NCBI GenBank assembly: GCA_964030475.1
Contig: CAXIPT010000001.1
Coordinates: forward strand, 22,908,776-22,972,775
Direction: 5' to 3'
From: Tethya wilhelma
Taxonomy: Eukaryota; Porifera; Demospongiae; Tethyida; Tethyidae
DNA length: 64,000 nt
Below, piece after piece: positions 11,452 through 24,499 of the stretch; position 1 is the first letter of the stretch; every line of letters starts with the position of its first letter. The translations under genes were made by a program, and so were the position numbers. The notes under the pieces were generated by a model. The model was given only the letters and a program-made list of their open reading frames with translations, ran no database searches and was not told the origin of the DNA.

Positions 11452-13901
11452 TCAGCACAGTAATATGCACTGATGGAGTTATCAAAACAGACACTATAAT
11501 GACAATTAAATCAGTTTTCTGATCGTTTTGTGCAATTATTTAGAACTATCCTCACAGAGCAATAAAAATGCACTATATATGCATGCGCATGTAGAAATCA
11601 GTTTGAATAATCTAGATAAATGTTGTAATTATTCAGTGTGTAGTCTGTATGTAATAACATCAAAATTTATACTAACTAAACTACTAACTAACTAAAATAT
11701 ACACTAACTATGTTTATATACAACTTTGGCACCAAGATAATTATGGTGACAGACGACAATGATGCAGTGGTGTGCATGCATGCATGGCTGTTACAGGCTT
11801 GGCACAAGCATGTCATGCTTTCCACAGCCTGTTATAGTGAGTATCCCACTGGCATCACCATAATGACCCACACACTTATTGATTGATGCATGCTGTCAAT
11901 CAGATAGGTGCGGTATAGTTGAAAGTACAACTTTAGAATACTCCCTTAATTGTTGCACTCAGACTTAGTGGCTCAGAGTTAATGCTTCATAAACAAGTCT
12001 GTGGGTAAAAAACAGCTGCTCTTGCACTGCATTTAAGGTAATAGTGTTATTGCTATTAATACACAGCTAAAGTTAGCGATGATTACGTCATGTCTGACAT
12101 TCGGTACCAGTTGCAGATTCTAATTATTACCTTAGGCTACACAACAAATGTGGTTGGCTACTTGTTATGTTTCTTAGCTCGAATCATTGTATAACAATCT
12201 CACAAGATGGTACAGTATAACTATATGGATTTTGAAATGATCAAAAGAAGTAATCATCAACATAATGAATACTCCATAATATAATAAATATCATAGTTAG
12301 CTATTTCAATGTAATATAATTAACTCTAGATCTGACAGTAAGTCTACCACTGTACTTAGTAAAGTCACAGCATTATATCGGCAAAGTTCTAGTGGAAGCC
12401 TTATGCAGCCATGGACAAGAAACTTGAACCACTGAGTGTACTACCGTAAATCGTGAAAATTTCCTAGTTGATAAATTTTCGTAGTTTTAAACGCATGAAC
12501 AATTGTAAAATAGTGGGTGGGGCTGCATAATGTGGCAATGCAATGAAAATTATTCAATACGAAAATTTAACGTACAAAACATTTACACAAAAATTTCGTG
12601 ATTTACGGTATGATCACCAACATCATCCACTTCCATATTGAAAGTCCAATAATCTGAATATGGTGGCTTTATATATATGCGTATATATGTGTGTGTGTGT
12701 ATGGTGGTTGGTTTGTTTGTCATTGCCTAGCAACCAAATTTTATAAGCAAATTGTCTTAACTAGATGGGTGGAGGTGACAATCGAGTAGCTAGGGGTCAT
12801 AGGGGGTCAATGCATGACCCTTTAGTTGGGGGGAGGGGGGGGCACTCGATGTATGATCAAGTGCTGCACACTTAAGTACATACAACTAGTTCGTTTGGTA
12901 ACTATTATGTGTGTGTTAGCCTTTACTTAATTATCGCATTAATACTGGAGCTTATGACGGCTAGTGCATCTAGTTGGTTACTATAGTCTACAGTTTAAGT
13001 CACCACTGAACTCAACTCGAGGCTGTAAAGCATTAAAAATGGTGGAAGTTAATTGGTAACATAGAACTGACTAATCGTCTGAGACACAAGTGTACTACTG
13101 AGTATAGTCTGCAATGATGCTTGTCATGATATCAAGTTATCATAATCATTAAACCATTTTCTCCTGAGTTAACAAGTAGATCTATATACTCACTCATCAC
13201 TTTCCGACTTCTCCATCATATCAATTAATTATATCAGCAATATGATCACAAATTGACACTTGACATGACAGACTGTTCAACTTGACCTCAAGCTAGATGG
13301 ATCGAAGAGCCTCCCAAATAATTGCATCTAGTCAAATGTCACACATGCACGTATCTCATCATGTAAACTAAATCTAGTCACATGTATATGCCACATACAC
13401 AGTGAGCAGTGTGTGCAATTGCACCAGTATATGCATGGCCATACTATGGTGGTGGTGAGTGAGTATATATCCGAAGCTAAGCTTCCTGAGAACTCCGAAG
13501 AGATGTCAGACTGATATCGATCAAGCTTCGAGTTTCAAAATTTTGTAGGTAAGTTGGAGGCTACTATAAACCATCAGTGCACCACTGGTACAAAAAAGTT
13601 AAAAATAAATTGATCACTGGATGAAAGTGTGTATGCTTCTGATTATCATACAAAGTCATGCCTAAGATGGACAACATGGGTATATATGGCCATTTAGTTA
13701 CTCCAGATCGTAGCCGGAAATAAACAACTTTTTTCACTAGTTCTTTTCATATGCCCTTAAATTAAGGTTGCCATGAAAATATACTTGGGCTGGTTATGCC
13801 ATCATAAATGCATTGTTTGAGAGCTATTAATGTAATTATGTATTAGACTGTAGCTATAATATATCAGCTACCTGATAAACTCATTATCTGCTAGGCTAGA
13901 A
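11452..13901. other. Gene-poor, repeat-bearing region
   Basis: The first 600 bases are the flank duplicated near 6380-6690. A TA-flanked inverted-repeat element is at 12444-12608, a G-rich stretch near 12825-12845, and AT-rich unique sequence otherwise. No coding exon was recognised. Confidence 0.5.
12444..12608. mobile_element. MITE-like element with terminal inverted repeats
   Basis: The left end CCGTAAATCGTGAAAATTTC pairs with a right end reading AAATTTCGTGATTTACGG, and TA dinucleotides flank both sides. Length is 165 bp with no coding capacity. It is related in style to the CCGTATAGCGGGAAA family elsewhere in the window. The TA target suggests a Tc1/mariner-type mobiliser (inference). 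Confidence 0.75.
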
Positions 13902-14037
13902 GCAGTGGTGTTTCATAACAGCAAGAGAGAAGCAGGCCGGCTTCTAGGAGCAAATGTTCCTTCCTGTTATGCTTCTTTTGTGAAAGATAGGCTCACAGCT
14001 AGTTCTTGGTTGAATATACAGATCTGGGATACCACAG
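13902..14037 (+). pseudogene. Orphan small-GTPase-like exon
   Basis: An open stretch ends in the words LNIQIWDTTG followed by a GTGAGC donor in phase 1. In Rab/Ras proteins the sequence (L/I)xIWDTAGQE follows the switch I strand, and an intron at this Gly is common. Upstream, the P-loop position reads VVFHNSKREAGRLL instead of a GxxxxGK(S/T) motif, so nucleotide binding is unlikely. An acceptor lies just before (TCTGCTAG near 13893). No following QERF-type exon and no start exon were found within several kilobases. It may be a decayed fragment, one exon of a poorly placed pseudo-GTPase, or coincidence. Confidence 0.3.
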
Positions 14038-15776
14038 GTGAGCTTAAGTGATCTCAAAATACTTGTAGTGCTTGTTGCATGTTTTATCCTAGACTAGCAC
14101 TGCAAGTATAATCAATCTCTAGGCACGCACTGTAGATCTTTTGCTTTAGATGTAATATACTATAGCATTATTTGTTCTCCAGAGTCAAGAGAATTAAATG
14201 CAACAGTTACTTATATAATATAGCTTGAGTTTGGATCACTTCTGGGCCTATACCATCTTATACTCCTCCCCCTGATGCCAGGCAGGTTGTTTTGTCTAAT
14301 CAACCATGTCATTTATGCTATACCTGGATCCCTTAACATACACAAGGCATACAGACACAAAGATTGCATACTTATAATATACATGCATGGTATTATTATG
14401 TATGTTATAATTATACAGCTTTTGAAATCATCAAAATGGTTAACTGGAATGTTTTGAAGTGATACTAGAGTTTGCTGTTCTCATCCATGGTTATGATGTA
14501 AGGGAAACAATAGATCTAGAGCAGGTGCATGCTACTACAGCATCAAACCGGAAATATTTAATGAAGTGATACAGGAAATCGTTATTTTTGCCATACAGAG
14601 TCAGTAACAGCTATATAGCTGTCTGTTTCTCTGTATCACTCCAGAACAATTGCCATATGGAATCGATTTACTTGTATCCATGCACTCAAACTAATTGGCC
14701 TTTTTCATCATTCTGCTGTTATGATGTACAATAGTTATATAATTTGTTTTGCACAATCTTTAGTCCTGCAAGCCGACTACATGCCTTGTGCAAACGTACA
14801 CGCTCACAGCTATGTGTGGAGTGAGAAGGCAACCATGTCATAGTATGCATAGCCAGATTACTAAGATAACTATACTCTATATCTGAGCTGAGAAGTCCAT
14901 CTGGTTGACCATCCATGTGTTGAATTAGATGAATACGTAGGACAATAAACAAAGTGCACATGAGCTCTACAGATACTCTACCGTACGTCTTGTCAATAAG
15001 AGCACAAAGCGCTTTTTATAATTATATGTTTTTTGGGTTGGAGAGCTGAGCAGATTCATCCAAGTCCTGTCCAGTTTGCATTTTCTGCTTGTGAGTTATT
15101 CACGCAAAAGTGAGTGCCATGCAACTCAGTTCAGATATAGAGTATCATTTATGGACATTCACATGCAAATAGAGAATTTATTTTGCTTACGTATCACTGA
15201 CGTATGTCACAGGGACGGTTAATACAGGGGACAACAAAGGAGAGGGAGCGCATATGCAGTCGAGTCATTCTGCTACCTAGTGCCAGACTCGACCGATTCT
15301 AAATCTGCATGCTTAATCAAGCTGACACCCTAGACCTGCTATGATGACTTCTAACACACATTGTGACAAACACACCACACACTGCAATAACCATAAGTAC
15401 AATGTATATATTTATAGCTTTAATACCTCAGGGATTGATCGCCACTTTGTAACCATAGAATCAGTACCAACTTCTTTTCCAGATAAGTGATTATTGTTTC
15501 GAATTTTAGATAAGTTAAGCTGGGCATGAGAGACTGGTGGTGATGGTGGTGGCAGATCAAGGTAGAACTTCGTGGCTTATCTTGGCTGTGCTCAGTCATA
15601 GATAATATCTATGGCTCAGTGAGTGTACATTTCAGTTTTCACGCCGGAAAGTTGGATTTTTTACTGGGACGATCTTTACCAGCTAGGAACATGACCTTTG
15701 AAGAGTACTAGCGCACGTATAGTGGTACTACCTCTTGTTTATATCCCATAGACGGTTGAGGTCGCCGAGGATAGAT
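14038..15776. other. Non-coding region upstream of the MFSD8-like gene
   Basis: It holds one terminal-inverted-repeat element (14868-15144) and otherwise unique AT-rich sequence. The last few hundred bases are presumably the promoter and 5' UTR of the transporter that starts at 15777; no TATA-type signal stands out. Confidence 0.45.
14868..15144. mobile_element. Inverted-repeat element, relative of 58806-59157
   Basis: The left end ATACTCTATATCTGAGCTGAG pairs with a right end reading CTCAGTTCAGATATAGAGTAT. The interior is similar, in inverted orientation, to the element at 58806-59157; shared blocks are AAAGCGCTTT and the stretch around AAATGCAAACTGGACAGGAC. Non-autonomous. Confidence 0.75.
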
Positions 15777-18700
15777 ATGGAGAAAAGTGATGAGCTAGAA
15801 CATACAGACCTACATGTTGACTCAGGTAGACCATACCATAGAAATAATAATATTTTGGGACTAGATTTCAACATAATTTTCATCTCCCAGGATCTATTAA
15901 CTATGAGGCTAAGACATATTCTAAGCTCCAGTGGTGGATCAACTGGATAATAGTCATGCTTCTTCAATTTATCATCAGTGTGACCTATGGTGTAGTGATA
16001 CCATCAATGCACCAATTTGTGACAAATGAAAAGGAAAATGATTCTATACTTGGGAAGAACTTGATTGTCACCATCGGAGATGGAAATTACAGTACCAACT
16101 ACACCTCATTTTCAACACTGAACAGCAGTAATGATATTGATGTAAGTTTAAGCTATACCTGATGGAATCAAACACTATCATAATTATATTGTTAGGCTTA
16201 CCGTATAGCGGGAAAGTTTTGTGGGTTTAACTTTCGCGGTTTTTGCGGATCACGATCCGTCCGTGAAAGTTTTTATCCGTGAAATTCTCCATAACGTATA
16301 TTACCTATGGGCTTGCTCAGCTCATCCGCGAAAATTAAACCGCAAAAATGTTTGACTAAAGACATTTGCCAAAGTTTGACACCACGAACCTTTCCCACTA
16401 TACGGTATAATGTCATGCACCCAATTTGACAGCATACACAAAGTTTAGTTTAGTCAACTACGTAGTTATAAGTGTGAAATTTTTTTCATCAATCAAAATT
16501 TATACTAGTGGCATGCAAGCATGGAGTGGGGCGAGCATGAGCAAGGAATCTTGCATGACATTGTAGGAATTAGCCTCGTTGCAGCTATAGGCTCCACCTT
16601 TGACTCTAGATGCACTGAGTTTAAGGTCAAAGGAGAATAAGGCTGGACCATATTGTTTGTTATAGCACTGGTGAAAGAGTATGGCATATAAATACACAAT
16701 TCATAATTATTAGAGCCACTTTGCTAAATTGGTTGACAGTGTTAAGCTGTCATTTGCTGGTTATTCTCATTACTGCTCAAGAGGGATGTCCCGGACTCTC
16801 TTGCCAGTTAGCAGTTACTCTCATGGCTACTCATGCAGGGGTCTCAGCACCATGCATACATTGATTTTCAGCTGTAGCGGTTGTTGTATCATGTTCAGAG
16901 TTATCAGCAGTCACAGTCTGACTCTTGAGCTGAGAGTTTTCTAGTTTAGAGCCTCTCACAGCTGTTCTAGCTTCTGTTCTCATTATCCATTAGTATCGGC
17001 ATCCATCCATACACCCAACACTACTGCAGTAGTTAATTCAGCTGAAACTATTCTGCTTGCCACCGGGGTTTAAGCATTGCGTTCATATACAAGTATAAAG
17101 TATGACTTTAGCAGACGAACATAGCAATACAATGAGCTTACCTTCTTGTAGGTTGTTGCCACCTGGAGTAAAACGTGCTCTAGCTTTTTGCTGTGCCAAT
17201 CCTGCATAAACACTTCTCAGTGCTCGGTCAATCTGCCCAGTGTGAGGCCAGTGTTTACAATAGATCAGGGCTTTACAATTTTTCATAGACACGTGGCATG
17301 GCATGCGGTTAATTTGGAACAATTAGAATATAGTTCAGACATACGGAAAGCGGTCGGTCAGACGATTACATCACTATATATAATACATACAGACATACAA
17401 ATCCCTTGTTCGACACGTTTATGTGGGGCTCGCTCATGCTTGCCCTAAATATCAAGAAAACACTTTGGGCCCACTCGCACACATTAATTTTATGCAGTCT
17501 ACGAGTCCCACATCTCAAGGTCTGGTGTGGTGGCCTGGACTTTCTCAATCTGAATTTGTCTACTCGTGGGTAGTAAGTGCTTACAGTGTTGGAGAACTGG
17601 TTGGAGCTTTCACTGGTGGTGCTCTGGTTACACTACTTTCTTATCGTTTCAATATTTTATTTGCCAATTCCATTCTTATAATTGGAGGAATTTTATACGC
17701 ACTGACAATCCATGCTTCAATGATATTGATGGCAAGATTTTTGATGGGCATTCATTGTGGATATGGACTTGTGGTATTGACAAGCTATATTGGTGTCACT
17801 ACTGATCAACTTGAAGCCGACAAGAAGGTATGGTGCTAATAAGAGATAACTGGGTCATACTGTATATATAAGCGAGAAAGTTTCAAGATGTTAACTTGCA
17901 CGAATTTCTCTAGTCAAACAATTTTTGCAGTTTAACTTTCACGGATAAGCTTTGTGAGCCCATATTTATGATACATTACAGAAATCTTGCAAATAAAAAC
18001 TTTCACTGATGGATCGTGATCCGCAAAAACCCCGAAAGTTAAATGCCGCCAAACTTTCCCGCTATACAGTAGTAGAACCTCTGAATATGATACTTGAACT
18101 ACCACTCAAAAACTTCAAAAGGGCCTATCTCGTACAGTGTTTTTTGGCCTATCTCATATAATTTTGTGTGTTACCACCTATCTCATACGAATATGAGTGT
18201 TAGTTCCCAGCTGTCCCTACTCACAGTGTGTCAATGGTCTAAAGGCTTTTATGTCATATGCTCAGACAGCATTTCCATGTTGCACAGTATTTCAAAATTC
18301 TGCTTACTTTTGAAAGGATCTGTACTAGCATGATTAAGGGTTGTATCTTGAACAAAACTTGAGTGTTAGTTGTGTGCAGCAAGTATTCATGTATGATTGC
18401 CTATGTGTATATCTCAGCATAATACCTACATGTGAGATTGGTGGCTATAACGGGTTCTCTCTCTGATATTTATTGTCACATAATTATGATGCAGTAATTT
18501 ACTTGTTATCGTAGACTAGTCTATTGAGCTAGACCCTCCTCCTTCGTGTTAAGAGAGGCCCAAGGACGATCTAGCTCATTAGACTATTGTATTGTTTGTC
18601 AAATCTTAAAGAGTGCTTTACATTAATTTTTGTCTAGCAATAGAAAACAAAACATGTTAACATAAACTTGCACAAATATTATACAATTAATTTAGATTGA

Positions 18701-19157
18701 TTCTGGTGAAGTTAAGGCTTCACAGCCATCAAAGAAACCATGGAAAAACCGTGGCACTACACTCAAAGACTGGCTTTTTGGAATCTACTCTGTAATACTT
18801 TTCCTCGCATATCCTTTTGCTCTAGGTACATAATATTATTGTAAGCTATTATTTTTGTGACATTATACTGGTTGTTGCTGTTTGTTTGCTGTTAGGAGTG
18901 TGTGCTATCATGTCCAACTTTTCTCGTCTCAATCCCTTTCACTGGCCTGGATGGTTTGTAGTTGCCATGACAACACTCTATTTAGGTGCATTTTCCATCC
19001 TGTTTAGAGAGTCAACTCCTCTTCTTTCACGACCAACGAAGAAGAGGAAAAAGACAGCAAAAAGGAAAGCTTGTAATCAATGTCCAAGAGCTAAGCAGAT
19101 AGTGGTAAGAGTATTGTATTATTGTTATATTCATTGGATGCTATGGCATGCAAATGT

Positions 19158-19254
<97 letters not shown>

Positions 19255-22200
19255 CAGATGTACTCCATCCTAGCAGTAGCTAGCTACATGGCTGGCTCTC
19301 TGTGTGCTGGAAGAGATGTACTCATGAACCCAATCCTGGGAGACCAGTTTGGCTTCAGGATATTGGACATGTCTTACTTTGTACTTGGAGTTGTGTCTAC
19401 AAGAGTTTTTGCCATAATATTTCAGTACGTCAGGTGCATAATGTTTCAGATCACTCTTCTGGGCCATACCTACATTGGACTTTATGATTCCCATAATAGA
19501 CAGGAAAATACAAATGTTACGCAAAATTTTATACTGTTTCTCATTCTTGTCTATTCTGGGAATCATAAAGTCCAATGTAGGTANCACATGTATACATTTT
19601 AACTCATCTATGGGGATTGTGTATGGATGATGTGTCTGGTCTCTGTACACCCATCCTCCTCTGATACTTATCAGTGCAATCATGTACACTGTACTAACTA
19701 TATATGGCAGTCTAGGAAGGTAGCCACAGTAGCGAGTAGTGAATCCTATCCTAATTTGCCAGTGGCAATAAGAAAACTCTCAGAGTCTTATTATAATGAT
19801 TGCTTTTTTTTTTCTTTTTTATTTCAAATTGAGCTAACCATAATTCATGCTGGTTTGACATTTTACCTTCCGAGCAGATAGAAACCATGAGAACCTTTTT
19901 GATATTGCTAAAAGCTTTTAACTTCCTAGAATTTTGCTGAAAAAATTAGCAACCCTACAAGTTATAGAGTATAATAACAACAAAACCACAATCATGCCCT
20001 CAAAGCAGGCTTCAACAATAGTTAGTACTGTTGCTTTCTGTTTGGTACGTATGTTCACTTAATTATTACATCATATTATTGTGTGTGCACTGTCTCAATT
20101 GAAAGAGCAATGTATAGCTCTTGATTAGAACTTGATCAGTGTATATAGCGAGTAAATCTGGCGGGCTTAAAATATGCGAATTCACATTTTAGCATGATTG
20201 GTGATTAAATTTGGCATATAGCTCCACACGCTGCATTGTTTATAATAATATGCACATGTGTGTAAAAAAAAAACTTTTTGGCGATTTTTAATTAAGGCAA
20301 TTTGAAAAATAATTTGCCAATTCGCCAAATTTATCTGCTATATATACAGAAGTGTAAATGTGTATGTCCCTCTGGATCTATCAGCAGTAACATTAAAGTA
20401 TTTCTCTTGTTCCTGTAGGTATACAGTGAAGTGTTTCTCCATATCAAATCGGGCAGTTTTGATTTCCATTTTTGTAATAGCAATCGTGGGAGGTATCTTA
20501 ATTTCTGACTGGCAATCAATCGGAAGTGACCCCTGTAATTTTCCAACTGCTGATATGTAAGTATCGTACAGGAAAGTAGGATGTGGATAATATTGATATC
20601 TATAAATTATAATAGAAGGGTCGAGAACCAGAGTTGCCTATCCAACAATTAAATGTGAGAAATTGCCTGAAAAGCCCCAAAAAATCATATACCCCCTTCT
20701 ACCAAATTGCTCAAAATTCCCACGACTCCCTGAGTTGACCCCCTTAAACTCTGAAATATGCTTAGAGTTGTGTTTCAGACCTGGAGATTTTTCAGTAATT
20801 TTGGGTTAAGCCACTCTGGTTCTCAGCCCTTCTATTGTGTTTGATTCAATTATTTGAAAGTAGTTATAACTATTATAACTATTACTGAGGTAAAATTATG
20901 CCTATTTTTTATAATGTGATGATTTTTTTCTTAGAGATATTTCTGTGAATTCAACAAGCAGCACACTGTCACTTCCAGAAAACCACACATATGTTTTAGA
21001 ACAACTGTGCCTGAACATGACCTCATCTACCAACCATTGCTACTGGAACCAAAGGTCACGCATCACTGGCCATTTCTGTGCTGAATGTTACCCGATTTGT
21101 CGGAGCTATCAGAGGAGTTTAAATTTTATTCAATTTTTTATTGGAATAAGCTTACTGGCATGTACGGTTTCACTCTCCCAAGTTTTTGTGTCAGTGATAA
21201 CATCTGACTATACTCCAATAGAATATCAGGTATGTTATGGGCAAAGTAATGCATAGACTAATCCTTGGAAGAAACTGTACTAGTATATTGTGTCTACCTT
21301 TTTGTAGGGGACAATGATGGGCGTAATCTTTGCAGCTGCTGGACTTGCTCGATTTGTTACTCCAATGTTAGGTAAATTGTACACAATTGACCAATTTGTG
21401 TGGCTATTATAGCTAGCCTTATATTCCCAAGCTTTCTCTGATATCATAGTAAGGGGATATTATGTAAATGATGATGCCTTGGTCAAAGTCCAATATACCC
21501 AGATGGAGTTGCCTTGCTCACTATAGAGTACTAATATATGCAGTGATATACAGTATCGTTTGCATGAAGCAAGGAGGATTTCTGTTTGCAACTGGTATCA
21601 AATAAAGTATAGCTTATAGCAAGAGTATTACAGTGATCCACTATAAGTGTGGCCTTGATGGCTGGTCAATTGATTGTCAAAAGTATGCAGCCTTGAGCTT
21701 TCATCCATTTCTACATTTGTATGCACAATTCTTTATTATGATCAAGTTTTGTCATATTGAAATCATGCAGACAGAACCATATGTCGTGAGTGTGAGTTAC
21801 TATACCCCTTCTAAAGTCCATCTGGTTTGAGAATGCCGGTTTTAAAAAAATTAAATAATAAATATCCAACCAATTTCCAAATTTCTAGCACCATTGGAAA
21901 GCACTCATTCTCCCCATTCTTTTAGTTACTTTTCCAGCTTCCTACACCTTACCAATCAAAAGTTAGCTATTTTGCCCCAAATGAAAAGTATTGTATGAAT
22001 CGCATTATTTCGCTTCTGGTGGCATTCTCAAACCAGATGGACTTTAGTTGTAAAGCTGTGAACTTGCACAGCAAATAGTTTGATACTATGTATACTTTTT
22101 GCCCAGCATGATCTTTGTCCCTGATCCTGTATGCATATAGAACTACTGAAGTTCAAACATTGATGGGATTCAAAATGATCGTGAACACACTTTATGCACA

Positions 22201-24035
22201 CAATTTTCTTACAGCTGATTGGGCATATGAAGCTACCAACAAACACACCTACATTCCTGTGTCAGTGATGAACTTTGTGCTCATATTGATGGTGGTGACT
22301 TTAGTGTTAGCCTACAAGGAGCTAGCCCCAAAGAGAGAGAAGAGGTATATGTCTTAGTACAGCTGCACTTTGTATAGTGGATAAAGTTGATAGCAAGAAA
22401 TTTACTTTTTATTTTTGAAATTTACTGTTCACCCAAAATAATTTACCAGCTGTGTATCCAAATTCTATCTGCCTTTTCTAGTTTGCTAGCTTACCCAGCT
22501 ACTTTTTTTTCGTAACTGCACAGGTTTTCAACGCTAAATCTATGCATTCTTGATCACAAATACGTGGACAAATAATATATGCGATTCTCCCTAACTGTGC
22601 AAAATAATGACCACCCCTGTTTGTGGCCACCTTCTTTATAGTGACCACTGACCATGGTTTGGAATTATTTTTCACTTGTTTTTATACAAAATAACACCTT
22701 GTTTGAGACCACCTCTTTACCCAGTCCAACGAGCAATAGAATTGATGTGCAAAAATACTAGATGACCTTGTGCAACGACCAGCCCTGCCAACATTTAATT
22801 GGGGCGAGCCCAAGCGATAATCAAGGAATTGACCTTCAGCTTCTAGACTATGTGCTTGTGATCATCCACGTGGCATGCAGCGCTGATTGAGGGTTTGCTG
22901 ACTGCAAGTAGAGTGAAATGATCTCATCTACTGCTATAGCTACTCAATGTTTTGTAAGTTTTGTTTGCTGAATAGATGAATAATTATAGTCAAAGTGGAG
23001 ACGTTTGCCTCGTTCAGTGGATCTTGCTATTAAACATCACCCTTTAGCTAGCTAACTAAGCCCACTGATGCTCATTGGGCCATGGCAATGTTCATAGCGC
23101 TCCCTGGCAACCAGTTGTAGCACCATATAGTTTACCACTGATGAATTAATCAGAAAACTCACACACTCTGAAGGTTGCACCATTGCACGGTTGCTCATGT
23201 ATGAAAACTGTGACACATGCACAGCCTGGTTACAGGTCACCACCAACTGGAATCTTTAGTGTGTACTGCTTCAATGCCTACACTGTGAGCTCTAGTATAC
23301 TATACTCAGTTGTAAGAGCATTCCCAGCTAGATATGTAGTCTAATATATAGATCTCAGGATTTATTTCCAATAATTTATTGTAGTAGACTGATTAGTTCT
23401 GATTCTGTTCTCAGACTGGGGAGTTGGAAGAAAACACCTGAGTAAAGGCCATCTCTTTATAAAGACAAAAAATTATGATTTCCAGAAAGTGTAGTGAGCC
23501 AACTTTGGCCGTACTTTTACTGTAGTAGTATACAAAGTAGGTTCTTTTCAATCATGCACTCAGAGACACTGAAAAGCTAGAATACCAAAGTAAAATATTG
23601 AGCTTATCTAAAAAAAAATTAGTAGCATTCATTGACAACCAAATCTTTTGCCGTTCTTGAGATATAGATTGAACACACAAACAAACAGACACACAAAATG
23701 ACTACCATCACCCTTGGTGTGCATCCGCTCTGCCCAAGGGTTAATAAAATGGTGCTGTTATTATTGCATGCATACAGATGATACCTCAATGACCATATCT
23801 ATTTTCCAGAACTGTGAATGGTGCATACACACGTGTGATCAACTTGTCAATGAATGAGGCCAATCAAAGCAGTGACAAACAAACTAATGATGATGATGAA
23901 ATGTTTGTTTGTAAAGAATTAGCATCCAAGGAAGCACCCTCACAGGCTGAGCAAGGAGAACAAGAATTACTAGAGCTTATTGATGATCAGTCGAATGATA
24001 ACTGGGAAAGTGAAGAATTGACTGCAATACTGTAA
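15777..24035 (+). CDS. Major facilitator superfamily transporter, MFSD8 (CLN7)-like
   Basis: Eleven exons: 15777-15825, 15891-16141, 17498-17827, 18696-18825, 18896-19104, 19258-19433, 20419-20556, 20935-21229, 21308-21371, 22215-22344, 23810-24035. All phases join and give 665 aa. TM1 (WWINWIIVMLLQFIISV...YGVVIPS) is followed by a glycosylatable luminal loop, then TM2-TM6 including VVSAYSVGELVGAFTGG and the LMARFLMG signature. Next come a lysine-rich loop (KKRKKTAKRK), the second half with a large NxT/S- and Cys-rich loop encoded by exon 8, the YQGTMMG...AAGLAR...P motif of exon 9, a last TM and an acidic C-tail. MFSD8 is a lysosomal membrane carrier/channel. The C-tail ELLELI fits a [DE]xxxL[LI] sorting motif. 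The protein is longer than vertebrate MFSD8 (518 aa), mainly in loops. MFS membership is firm; the MFSD8 assignment is moderate. Confidence 0.75.
16201..16405. mobile_element. MITE of the CCGTATAGCGGGAAA family (intron 2 of the MFSD8-like gene)
   Basis: A 205-bp element flanked by TA, with left end CCGTATAGCGGGAAAGTTT and right end reading AACCTTTCCCACTATACGG. The interior contains several TTTTTGCGG/CCGCAAAA-type sub-repeats. Relatives are at about 17861-18069, 43516-43730, 48486-48691, 49002-49203 and 52611-52785. Confidence 0.85.
17861..18069. mobile_element. MITE, CCGTATAGCGGGAAA family (intron 3 of the MFSD8-like gene)
   Basis: The right end AACTTTCCCGCTATACAG is clear and the left end CTGTATATATAAGCGAGAAAG is diverged. 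Interior blocks with ACTTTCACGGAT and CCGCAAAAACC correspond to the copy at 16201-16405, in inverted orientation. Confidence 0.75.
18515..18590. repeat. Short inverted repeat
   Basis: Arms AGTCTATTGAGCTAGACC and a right arm around GATCTAGCTCATTAGACT form a hairpin of about 75 bp in intron 3 of the MFSD8-like gene. It is probably a small fold-back element. Confidence 0.6.
19159..19251. repeat. (CA)n microsatellite
   Basis: About 90 bp of CA repeat forms the pyrimidine-poor 3' part of intron 5 of the MFSD8-like gene, six bases before the acceptor used by exon 6 (19258). Confidence 0.95.
19467..19583. repeat. Long inverted repeat in intron 6 of the MFSD8-like gene
   Basis: The left arm (CCTACATTGGACTTTATGAT then TCCCATAATAGACA) is matched by a right arm reading TGTCTATTCTGGGA then ATCATAAAGTCCAATGTAGG. 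Total about 117 bp, close to the exon 6 donor at 19434. An undetermined base (N, 19584) sits at the edge of the right arm, consistent with poor sequencing through a hairpin. Confidence 0.85.
21813..22045. mobile_element. Fold-back element in intron 9 of the MFSD8-like gene
   Basis: Arms AAAGTCCATCTGGTTTGAGA and reverse-complementary TCTCAAACCAGATGGACTTT enclose about 190 bp without coding potential. MITE-like. Confidence 0.8.
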
Positions 24036-24499
24036 CTGGAAAAAAAAAACATTTAATTTATTACCTGCAGAGCCTTTTAATTTTTTTAATAAATCAATGA
24101 AAAGTACTGTTATTGTTATGTGCATACAGTGATCACAGACAAAATTATGACAATGAAATGTACGTATGTGAAGAATCATTATCCAAGGAAGCATGCATGG
24201 TGCACCCTCACAGCCTACATAAAGAGAGCAAGAATTGCTTGTGCTTATTGGTGAAGAACTGATAGAAGTACTATTATAATAGTAGGATTTTTTCCCCTCA
24301 TAATATAGTAGGAATTTTTATTCCGTCTCAAAAAAGTTAAATGATTGTTATAACAATAACAATTTTAATTAGATGCACATACAGCTTATGTGAGTAGTAT
24401 AGTCGTTAGTTTCACTTGTTTAGATTGTGCTACTTGACTTGTTACTAGTGATATTAACGACCATTTTAGGCATCTGTAAACGATACTTTGTCAAGAAAA
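24036..24499. other. 3' flank with a decayed second copy of the last MFSD8-like exon
   Basis: At about 24120-24280 the sequence repeats the last exon of the upstream gene in degraded form: ATGAAATGTACGTATGTGAA, then TCCAAGGAAGCA, CACCCTCACAG, GAGCAAGAATTGCTTGTGCT and TTATTGGTGA follow in the same order as in 23895-23990. An insertion and a stop disrupt the frame. Confidence 0.6.
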
